Origin: Anthoceros angustus
Lineage: Eukaryota > Streptophyta > Anthocerotopsida > Anthocerotales > Anthocerotaceae
NCBI GenBank assembly: GCA_010909165.1
Contig: MU008174.1
Span: forward strand, 1,054,001-1,118,000
DNA length: 64,000 nt
Reading direction: 5' to 3'
Below the pieces are notes generated by a model. It ran no database searches. It was not told where the DNA came from and was given only the letters and a program-made list of their open reading frames with translations. Positions 55,641-64,000 of this stretch are shown here, piece after piece (within the stretch, counting starts at the first letter, position 1; each line of letters begins with the position of its first letter). Both the position numbers and the translations under genes were made by a program.

Positions 55641-57379
55641 ACAATCGAACTCGACTTTCTTGTCGAATGTTGCCACTTAAAGGTCACTCAATTCGAAATT
55701 CCATGGAGGTATGTAGGGACTTGGTGCTTCTTACCACAGTTTAGACACGAAGTCGGTCGGACCAATCGTGCAAGCCGACCTCCTCCTACCATGAACTCAG
55801 ATTTAAGGAGCCTTCAAGATATCCCTTAGCACTTGGGCTGATCAAGAAACAAGAAATGTACCTCAAGTATGCATTTTCCAACAAGAAATGTACCTCAAGA
55901 ATGCATTTTCCAGAAATAATCCACAATATAAAACCACCAGTGTCACAATGATAGTCTAGCTGGTTCTTTCCAAGAATGTGTCTTTACAGAAGGAGTAAGA
56001 GACACGACCACACGTGGCTGCATCCAGCCTTGCACTTCAGTGCGAGATGCTTACTTGGGCCTATCAACGACAAAATCGATGAACCCCGAAACCGCAAAGA
56101 TATGGACAAAATAAGACATAACGCAAGATCTTGATCGCACTTAATACCTGTGAACAAAATATTCAGAACTGGTGCATTGACAGACACATCCAAGACAGTG
56201 GCAAAACAGACACCCATAGCTCTTTCCTCTCCATCCAAAGAAAGAAAGCCTATACTCTCCTTGAGGAACCTGCTACAGGACAGGAGAAAAGACATAAGAA
56301 GCATGAACATACATGATTACATACTAGACCATGGAGGGCCACCTACCTCGAAACAAAACAATCCCTTGTCATCAACCTTCTTTGTTTGACTCAAGGCTTC
56401 AACACAGTCCATGGGTGAGTTGGATGTAATGTTGGCGGGACCCAAAAGATCAACAGTTAGAATGCCAAATCACGATTTCCACACGAGACGGCAATGAACA
56501 TCCGCACCATCCACCTTCTTGACTTATCACTACAAACACCAACCTTGCTTTCAACACCGGGAGAATACTTTCAACAACTCCACAAACATTGTAGTGCGTA
56601 GCAATTATATATGATATAGAAGCCATGTTTGGTAGCACTTTGTTTGGCATCTTGGGAGTTAGCAAGAAGCCACGACATATTTGCAAAACAAAAGCACATG
56701 ACCTACAGGAGGAGGCAAATAGATAAGCCTCACCAGAAAGTTCTGCAAGGGGCCGAATCAGAGTGAGTTTTCTCCCCATATTGTGTAGTGGGTAGAGGTG
56801 ACCTGATGAGAACATTGACCAACACTCTTTGCTAAAGTTCTAGAATGTAATAAATGGCATTCTAACATCCAGCAGGAGGTGCATGCAAGCGCTACAAGAA
56901 ACACAAACAGCTGCATGCATGGTCAAGCTTGTAGTATCCTTGTGAGACCGAGGTTGCTCGAAAAACATCAGAATATAAATCTTCGATCTCCAACACTGTA
57001 CCATCACCCCCGACAACACGCCCAAAAGAATCGAGAATCCAGTCACCGCAAGTTCACAGGGAGAACTATAAGTCACCGTTAGGAGGAAGAATCCCGCAGA
57101 TGAAATTTAGGCCACACAATGGACAGGAAAAGTCTAGCTTCACAAGCACTGGAAGGGGTTGGGCGAGTGAGACTCATGATGAATGGCAACGTCAACAACA
57201 CTGGGTGACACATCAAATATGGAGTGAAGGGAAGGCCCACAGGACAGAGACTCACCCTCCGTAAAGTATCACAAGATGTAAATTTCCGATCTCCTTGGAT
57301 AACATACTCCACGCCATACAATATCTAGTCCCTTCTTCGATGATGCGAGCAAAATAGGTGAGGTGCAAAATAGCCCTCT
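55641..57379. other. CACTA interior without recognised genes
   Basis: Several open frames (for example minus 55,984-56,310 and 56,450-56,815) show no known motif and no transposase. Some, such as the 57,079-57,321 minus frame, may be decayed downstream parts of the captured PPR gene. Confidence 0.45.
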
Positions 57380-58220
57380 CTACATCCTCCACATGCCAGC
57401 ATCTGTACACATTTCCAAGTAGCACATATGCTGCTGCATTTTAGGTTCAAGTTTTATAAGTTGCTCAAAGCATCGACCCTCACGCTCAGGATCTCCATGG
57501 CTTTTGCACGCATTCAGCAAGGCTTTCCACCTTACAACATCATTCTCAAAGGGCATGGAGTACAACAACTTCCCTGCCTCATCCAGACGCCCGGCTCGCC
57601 CAAGGATGTTATCCATGCAAGCGCAGTGATAAACCCCAGATGAGATCCCGCCATGCTCCTGCACCATGCGTTCAAAATACTGCTGACCCTCATCCACCAG
57701 TCCAGCGTGTCTGCATGCCACAGGAAGCGTGCATAAAGAGTCCAAGCTTCTTCACCAAGCCCTGGCTGAACAAAGCCTATGATCATGGTATTCCACGTCA
57801 CCAAACTAGTTTCTGGCAGGCAGTCTGTCCAACACCTGCAACAATCCTCTAAGCTACCACATTCTGCATACATGCTCACCATACTGGTACCATCAATCAA
57901 ATCAGCTTCTAGACCTATTGCTTAGTGCTGAAGATGGAGCTCCCTCCCCTCCTGTAGGTCACCCAAGCCAGCACATGCATGATTGAAGAGGCAAACAAAC
58001 GTAAAACTATCAGCAGGCATCCTCCAGGACAGCTCCTCAACGAAATGGCCTCCAGTTGCATACATCTGGAAAGCCCAAGAGCTTCCGAACCCTTGGTGTG
58101 CATGCTGCAATCAAGCCATACCCCACTGGGTCTGGCTCCAACAGCGGCTGAGACTTTATGAAGCTGTGAGGAAATCGGTGGTGCGTTTCGATGGGGTATT
58201 GGTGGCGTTCTCCAGGCCAT
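57380..58220 (-). pseudogene. PPR gene fragment captured in the CACTA element
   Basis: Minus-strand frames give, in order, DSFTFVCLFNHACAGLGDLQ with EGRELHLQH (near 57,925-58,020), SMVSMYAECGSLEDC and SLVTWNTMIIGFVQPGLGEE (57,780-57,890), and then HAGLVDEGQQYFERMVQEHG, NILGRAGRLDEAGKLLYSMP and ALLNACKSHGDPEREGRCFE (57,380-57,745). These are PLS repeats and an E domain of the same family as the genes at 9,956 and 26,206, but clearly diverged. No DYW domain is visible. It lies entirely within the terminal repeats of the transposon. Confidence 0.82.
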
Positions 58221-60020
58221 CCTAGCTGTTCGAGTCCATTTTGCAGGGGCAGCAGCTGGGCTCAGGTTCCAAGCTCTATCCGCATTGGCGTCCGCATACC
58301 CTCATGAATGGGGTTGCTGCGAGAAAAGAATATCAGACCATGATCATACAAAGGCAAGGCTATGTCAACACAACGAGATTGAGATTGATCATCACACTCA
58401 CCTGATGGATCCCGCATGGGAGAGTCATGAAGGAGCCTGGGTGCATGGGAGTTCTTGAAGGGTGCGTAGGTATTTCACCACCAAGTCCATATCTACAGGA
58501 TTCCTGCAAGGAAATGGCAGAGGGTTTATAAATACGCTTCTAACAAGCTTACTTGAGTCTGTCACAGAGCACAGACCTGAAGGAGCTCGAAGCCATCGGC
58601 GTGTCACCAATGTCTGAGAGTTGATCTCTCCGCACTGCCACACGATCAGATGCAGGCTCAGACACAACATCCTAGATAGACAGCACCTCAGAAGCCGGCA
58701 GTTCAGAGTTGTGAACAATTGTTTGGACAAACACACACGAGGACACAAGGCATAACTGTACCCTCCTCCATTTGAGACTCTAGGTCAAATCGAACAGTGG
58801 TGTTTGTACATCCTTTACACGGCCTCGGTAACCTTTGGACCGCCCCAATCTTATTTTGACTGTCCTCCCAAGTAGCCCCTCATCTCTTAGGGCGTGGCCC
58901 CATAACCTCCTCCAAACCCTGCAGTCAATTTTATCTCAGCAACGTTGGTCTACCTACGAAACCCAGGAACATCACGGTGCCTGCAGAAGGCCAGTCAAAC
59001 CTAACACTTTGAGGAAGGTACCGAGATGGAGGATTTAGGTTGCTGAAGCTTGATGTAACCGCTCTGCAAGATAGCCCAAGAACTTCCAAAGTTGCAGACA
59101 CGTTGAATTGCATGCACATATAATCCCAATGCCTATCAATTCCAACCACCGTCGTCAAACCAAAACTTCAATGTAAAGAATTAAGGTCCATACAGACTAC
59201 CAATACTGTTTGCCCGACAGCCTCCGCATGCTGAACACACATAACAAAGGGCTTACCACTGCTCATTCCCACTTCATACCACCAAGTGCAACACACACTT
59301 GTGATCGCACAAAAAAAGCCACCATTCTCCAAGTGGTGACGGTCATATATAAATAGGATGCTGCGGTTTACGTGCTCCACCGGCTCTTGTCTACCTTGTA
59401 CATCAGTTGCATCAGCTACACCAAGACTACCATTTCTGACTGATGTCTACCAGAATTGAACATTCACAGCTTGTACTAGACAGAAGAAGTACCTTGCAGA
59501 GACCATCACGCACTCATACAATGTCCTTCACACCGACAGTTGCTTGACGCCCAACAAAACAATACTCGCGCATCAGAGGATATTGGAGTTTTGGTAATTA
59601 CTGGAATGCATGAACAATATGATCTTACTCCAGTAGAACAAGGTCATGTAGCTCATCATCCCCAACTTGAAAGACCTGTTGTGACCTCTGAGCTTCCACT
59701 ACATCACCGTGAAAACTTGAAACTGTCACATTACACAAGCATCGCTGGCTCCAAGACCAAGTCCACATGCACGCACATAAAACCCAGTGGTCCACAGCAT
59801 CACTTACATCCTCCGCTGTGGTATCATTCAGAAAACCACTGGATGGTGGTTCACCTTACCACCTTTCCAAGAGATCCTAAACGAGCCCCTCCGATCACCT
59901 TTACATGATCTCCGCCTTGAAGAAGTAACGCACTTGTGACTCTCACCGCAATGGTTTCTGTCACATCAAAGGGTTAAGCAAGTAGAGTGATATCGTGTAG
60001 AGTGATATATCAGGATATAT
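58221..60020. other. CACTA interior without recognised genes
   Basis: No coding motif recognised. The frame at 59,540-59,908 is open on the plus strand but has no detectable domain. Confidence 0.5.
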
Positions 60021-60058
60021 CGTGTTTCTACATATACCGATGTATATGTAGAAACACG
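60021..60058. repeat. Perfect 17-bp-arm hairpin
   Basis: Arms CGTGTTTCTACATATAC (60,021-60,037) and GTATATGTAGAAACACG (60,042-60,058) enclose a four-base CGAT loop. Confidence 0.93.
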
Positions 60059-60069
60059 CAGTAAAACAT

Positions 60070-60140
60070 GATGCATTGTTCTAGTGGTTTGTCTTTGAGT
60101 GTCGGATCGGGGAGACCCGGGTTCAAACCCAATAGCTTCC
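60070..60140 (+). repeat. tRNA-like head, possible SINE
   Basis: TTGTTCTAGTGGTTTG (60,076-60,091) resembles a Pol III box A and GGTTCAAACCC (60,120-60,130) a box B, about 40 bp apart as in tRNA-derived SINEs. The arms do not fold into a good cloverleaf, so this is not called a tRNA gene. No poly-A or T tail is obvious. Confidence 0.35.
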
Positions 60141-60169
60141 CTCCACCCTTTTGAGGGTCCTCACCACAC

Positions 60170-60700
60170 TCGGATATGCGAGACCCGTCAGTCCGGACGG
60201 GATGCGACTTGAATGTTCCGCTAGGCTAAACGGAACCGTTAGGATCGTCTGCCCGTGGCTGAACGGAACCGTTAGGATCGGACGAGCCGTTCCGCTAGGG
60301 AATGGAACCGTTAGGATCGGACGGAGCCATCGGCCGAAACAGAACTAGGATCGGACGGAGCTGCTGGGATGACAGTTAGGACCGAACATGACGGAGTCAC
60401 CGTTAGGGCTGAACGGAACCGTTAGGATCGGACGAGCCGTTGGGACGGGAAAGGCTCCTTAGGACCGAACTTGACGGAGTCATATCATAGGGCTGAACGG
60501 AACCGTTAGGATCGGACGGGTGGGACGGAAAGGCTCCTTAGGATCGAATGGGACGGGATGGGCTTCTCGGCTCTTAACGAGATGGGATGTGCACATTAGG
60601 TGGGGCAGGCCCGTTGGATTGGACCGCTAAGTTCGACAAGTTATAGCAGGACGGACCCGTTGGGTCCGAATGAAGCCGCGTTAAGTGTACTCCATTTACT
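60170..60700. repeat. CACTA right subterminal array
   Basis: Repeats of GAACGGAACCGTTAGGATCG and GACGGA(G/A) in irregular 22-75-bp steps. Two long units, (G)CTGAACGGAACCGTTAGGAT...GGAAAGGCTCCTTAGGA, begin near 60,408 and 60,493. Inverse in content to the left array at 55,080-55,310. Confidence 0.75.
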
Positions 60701-60907
60701 AAATATCAGATTAATTATATACTATATTTATTAAATATAAAATTAATCATTGAGAATTAAAATTATTTGTTAAGAAGTAAAATTACTCGTTAAGAATTCA
60801 AATTACCCGTTAAGAATTACCCAGACCAAGCCGTACCTAAATCCACACCAAACGAGGTATGGCTCCGAACCTAAGAAACAACGACTTTTCCAACCGTTAT
60901 TTTGGAG

Positions 60908-60937
60908 CGTTGTTTTGGATCCTCAAATGTAGTAGTG
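60908..60937 (-). repeat. CACTA right terminal inverted repeat
   Basis: Ends GATCCTCAAATGTAGTAGTG, followed by the AAT target-site duplication. Confidence 0.93.
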
Positions 60938-60949
60938 AATATCAGGTTA

Positions 60950-62133
60950 GTTCATAAGGACTTCGACTGGACAATGTGGGAGGCTCAACTGCGGTTGGCT
61001 TCTTCTTCTGTCGCTGCTCCCTCGGCTCCAAGCGAGATTCTCGCTCTATACCTTCTTCGGGGTCATAGCAGCGACTTTATAGACAAGCTGGTCACCTTTT
61101 GGCTCTTTATGAGACCCTTTTTTTCGGACCTCGCCTATTTCGGCGCCTCCCGAGGTGCCTTGAAGATGATGTCCATCTTACCTATCGGCTCCCCTTGGAG
61201 CATCTCGCGCAAGATCCCTGGGACGAGGCTGCCTAGGCATTGTTTCTTTTTCTCCCCAAGTGGTGCCTTCGATGCTCCCGCGGCAGTTTTTTAGGTCACC
61301 AGGAGGTCACCTCCCATCTCCACCGTTTCTCTGATGGGGACTGGAGGCTCTACAACAAGAGTATGGACGCGCAGCGAGGTCTTGGTTAGACTCCGCTAAG
61401 GTGGATGGTGTTCATCCGGACCCTAGGAAGGCGCATCTTAAGCAATGTCTTTTGCTTGGTCGCGCTGGGGAGTATATTCGGGCTGCTCGAGCTCTCCAAC
61501 TGCAGCCAATGGTGCCAGCTTCAGAGGAGACTATCAGCACTCTTTACGCCCTCTATCCGATGTCGAGCAACCCCATTTCGCCAGACATGAGGGACTACTT
61601 CGGTGAGGAGCCTTTTTGTTTGGATAAGGCCGGCTTCAGTCAAGCCTTTATCGGTTGCCCCGCACCTTTCCGCAAGGGGTCTGTCGGGGATGGTCTATGA
61701 CCATCTCCAAGATTACTTTACCCCCGAGGATCCCTCTAGCAGGTTCTCGTAGTTGTTTCTTTTGGCGACTACGATGGCAAGGCGGAACATCCCCTTCCGG
61801 ATTGCTCAAGTGTTGGGGGCCAATCGCTTGTTGCCTATGGAGAAGCCCACCCCTGGGGTTCGTCCCATAGCAGTGGAGGAGGTGTCTTTGCGGTTAGTTA
61901 ATTGCAACATTGCCATCCAACTTCGGGAGCAATTCCAGGGTCACCTCAGCCCACACCAATTCGGCATAGCTACTCCGGGGGGTGCGAGTCTATGGCTTTT
62001 GGTGTGGGAGCGATCTTGGAGTCCCATCCCGATGGGATCGTATTGTAGGTGGACATCGAAAATGCTTTTAACACAATCTATTGGGCGACCATTTTTTACG
62101 AGCTCAAGGATGCAGGTGGGCAGCTTGCCACCC
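60950..62133 (+). pseudogene. LINE-type (non-LTR-like) reverse transcriptase fragment
   Basis: Plus-strand pieces: DFDWTMWEAQLRLASSSVAA (60,960-61,290), AARALQLQPMVPASEETIST (61,480-61,560), MEKPTPGVRPIAVEEVSLRL with QFQGHLSPHQFGIATPGG (61,830-61,985), and in another frame VDIENAFNT near 62,050. The PGVRPIAVEE and HQFG-x4-GG blocks are typical of RT sequences in this group. It lacks the catalytic FADD-type box and is truncated by the next fragment. Confidence 0.75.
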
Positions 62134-62495
62134 TTATCCCTCCAGAAAACTATACATCTCATGTCCAGCTACCGTGTTCGACACACTATCCATGAAAGGT
62201 AAGGGGTGGTGGTCCTTTTTCGTTGCTTCATTGAGCTTTCTGAAATTTTGACACACCCGTACCTTCCCTTGTTGCTTCTTAGGTACAATAACGATGGGGG
62301 CAACCCACTCACTGGTAAGCACCGGGTAAATTACCTCAGCCTCCAAGTATTGGTCCAGCTAATCCTTGACGACCATAGAATACTTGGGATTCAATCTATA
62401 TTGCTTGATCCTTACAGGAGTGCTGCCCTCCTTCAAATCGATTCGGTGTATCCCCAATCCTATTGCTTGATCCTTATAGGATTTTCATAATAAAG
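62134..62495 (-). pseudogene. Ty3/gypsy reverse transcriptase fragment
   Basis: The minus-strand frame 62,134-62,346 reads EVIYPVLTSEWVAPIVIVPK, KVRVCQNFRKLNEATKKDHH and PLPFMDSVSNTVAGHEMYSF, the start of a gypsy RT domain. Upstream minus-strand sequence to 62,495 continues the family in a broken frame (STPVRIKQYRLNPKYS-like). The domain stops before the catalytic YxDD. Confidence 0.88.
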
Positions 62496-63570
62496 TCTTC
62501 CGACACTACCTTTGGTGTGTGTCGCCATGTAGTGATTTGCACGTAAGAATTTAACCCCCGTTTCGTATTCCACGCGTAAGACAAGAAAATTGCGATGGAT
62601 CCGGATTCCGGAATGAAACACTTGGCTGATGAAGGGCTGACTGTCGTCCTAGTCAGAGGTACGGTGGAGGAACGAGTTGGCGACAGCCACGGACCAACGG
62701 TCTGACCTGAGTTGCCGCAGAAGCCGTGTTGGGCGATACTGGTAGCGTCTCCAACAGGTCCCCGATGCTTGCGGAATCCTGTGAAATTGCAGCGCGCAAG
62801 CACAACCAATTCGAATGCCCTCTCTTGCATGCACGTAGGCGCAAGTGGGCAGTAGTGGATCGACTGCCCATTTTCGCCGGGAGCTCTTCACCCACTCGCT
62901 AGGCTGCAGCTGGAGGGGAGGCAAGCTTTTCTGTGGTCTGCAGGCCTTGTGGCTCGCATAACGGGTTGCACTTGTTAGCGGAAAAGCAGGCAGTCGGAGG
63001 AAAGTTCCCCGTTCATGTGACATGAGGAGAAATATTTCCACGCTCACTGTCGATGACACGGTTCAGAATTCTGTAAGGCTGCATCTGGTATCTCCGAGCT
63101 GCCAATTCTGCAGGAAGAACGTACCGGGCTCCAGGTGAGGGAGAGAGTGTCGGGAGGGAGCTGGCTTTAGCTTGAAAGTCGGTACGAGTCATCTGTTTCG
63201 TCAGCTTTTGCTACCGGTGTAGCCGTGCCCTTGCGTGGCCTCTTGCTGGTCCGTTTTTCTCGGCAAGGTTGCGGAGCTGGGTGGGGGAGGCTCCGGGTTT
63301 TAGAAACTGCGGGAGCAATTTCCGCAAACAAGCTCGTGAGATTTCCCGTCCTTTTCTCTGTGGGTTCCGCTGTTGGAAGGCCGTGTAGCAAGCTTGCCGG
63401 TTCCGGCTCTGGAAGCAACTTTGTGTCACTTTCTTTTGATTCGTGCGCGAGTAGGTTGGTGATGTGCTTGGAATTTGAGTGCAGTTATCTCGCTGATGAA
63501 AAGTTCGTTTGCTTGTTGTTTACTCTTGGTGCATTCAGGCCTCGGGATCGTGGGATACCGAGATAGGCAT
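62496..63570. other. Intergenic DNA
   Basis: Open frames on both strands (for example plus 63,225-63,566) have no recognisable domain. The last 300 bases may be promoter for the frame at 63,658. Confidence 0.45.
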
Positions 63571-63574
63571 CTGT

Positions 63575-63586
63575 CTATATATATAT
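63575..63586 (+). promoter_or_regulatory. TATA box candidate
   Basis: CTATATATATAT lies 72 bases before the ATG at 63,658. This is a plausible spacing for a short 5' leader. Confidence 0.45.
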
Positions 63587-63657
63587 TGTATGCGTGAGAG
63601 GGATTAGAGGCTTATCGGAAGGGATTGTAGAATTGTAAGGGACGTACGAGGATCAGT

Positions 63658-64000
63658 ATGGCTTCCAGGCGTGCAGTTGTGACCATTCTTGGTCCTATTG
63701 GTAGATCACGGCTTGTTTCCTTGAGATACGCTCTTCCCTCGGCTTGTATTACGCCTGATGGCATCATTCCAGCTCCCTCTACTTCATCTTCATCCGAGGA
63801 TGTCCCCATTCCTTGTCGTGGGAAGGGGGCCTTGAAGGCTGGTGGGCGATTCTGGGACCGTAAGTTGTTGCCTCCGGGTGGGATGAGGCCTGGTAAGGAC
63901 TTGGCCGGGGTTTCTCGTTCTTACGTTTTTGGAAGAGAGTGTGTCTCTCTGTCCTCCTGCCGAGGGTTGGTCTCAAAGCCGCAGAGGAGCAGCGTGGATG
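63658..64000 (+). CDS. Unrecognised protein, N-terminal part, runs off the window
   Basis: ATG at 63,658 opens a frame with no stop to the window end (114 codons). It starts MASRRAVVTILGPIGRSRLV, rich in Arg, Ser and hydrophobic residues with no acidic residue in the first 34, which would fit an organelle-targeting peptide. A Ser run (PAPSTSSSSEDVPIP) and a Gly/Pro-rich part follow. I cannot name a family. The TATA-like box upstream supports this start. The length of open frame in 52% GC DNA is suggestive but not decisive. Confidence 0.45.
   Translation, partial: MASRRAVVTILGPIGRSRLVSLRYALPSACITPDGIIPAPSTSSSSEDVPIPCRGKGALKAGGRFWDRKLLPPGGMRPGKDLAGVSRSYVFGRECVSLSSCRGLVSKPQRSSVD

Larger units (their letters stand above)
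54895..60937. mobile_element. CACTA-type DNA transposon, non-autonomous, 6,043 bp
   Basis: It begins CACTACTACATTTGAGGATC at 54,895 and ends with the exact inverse of the same sequence at 60,937. The terminal inverted repeats match over 30 bases. The 3-bp target-site duplication AAT lies at 54,892-54,894 and 60,938-60,940. CACTA ends and 3-bp duplications are diagnostic of the En/Spm superfamily. Inside the ends are AACAACG motifs and inverted CGTTCCGTC-type arrays, as in other CACTA subterminal regions. I find no transposase frame, so mobilisation would depend on another copy. Confidence 0.92.

Noticed and set aside
60070-60140. tRNA gene
   Set aside because: Box A-like and box B-like strings exist, but acceptor and anticodon stems do not pair, so only a tRNA-derived head is suggested.

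Overview
The window looks like nuclear DNA of a seed-free land plant. A lycophyte (Selaginella- or Isoetes-like) or a hornwort is the best guess. The evidence is a PLS-type pentatricopeptide-repeat (PPR) gene whose DYW-type deaminase ends in Asp-Arg-His, a microbial-type (trichodiene-synthase-like) terpene synthase, introns of about 105 bp with canonical GT-AG ends, and Ty1/copia, Ty3/gypsy, LINE and CACTA elements. I see no bacterial operons and no CRISPR array.

Layout. (1) Positions 1-5,674: a decayed PPR fragment and a broken terpene synthase on the minus strand, then an intact intronless 2-oxoglutarate/Fe(II) oxygenase on the plus strand, divergent from the terpene synthase. (2) Positions 5,675-36,884: two head-to-tail copies of one segment. 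Block A is 5,675-23,717 and block B is 23,718-36,884. Each carries an unrecognised 1.8-kb segment, a PPR-DYW gene, a divergent CRAL/TRIO-domain (SEC14-like) gene, a universal stress protein gene on the opposite strand, and the edge of an LTR element. Block A has an extra copy of the 1.8-kb segment and a rearranged, partly triplicated CRAL/TRIO-to-stress-protein interval. Block B is the simple single-copy arrangement. (3) Positions 36,352-45,411: a minus-strand coiled-coil retroelement body with an 11-residue repeat array, interrupted by a scrambled minus-strand copia element. (4) Positions 45,412-52,581: a complete plus-strand copia insertion with identical 224-bp LTRs and a 5-bp target-site duplication. 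(5) Positions 54,895-60,937: a CACTA-type DNA transposon with 30-bp terminal inverted repeats and a 3-bp target-site duplication. It carries a captured PPR fragment and no transposase that I can see. (6) Positions 60,950-62,500: LINE-type reverse transcriptase fused to a gypsy fragment. (7) Positions 63,658-64,000: an open reading frame that leaves the window.

Almost every duplicated gene is broken by one- or two-base indels, mostly in G/C runs, and the breaks in one copy usually fall where the other copy is intact. Either both copies are decaying or the sequence contains uncorrected read errors, so 'pseudogene' calls in the duplicated blocks are provisional. The host genes do not form one pathway. 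The PPR protein would act in organelle RNA editing, the CRAL/TRIO protein in lipid binding, the stress protein in nucleotide-dependent stress signalling, and the terpene synthase and oxygenase possibly in specialised metabolism.
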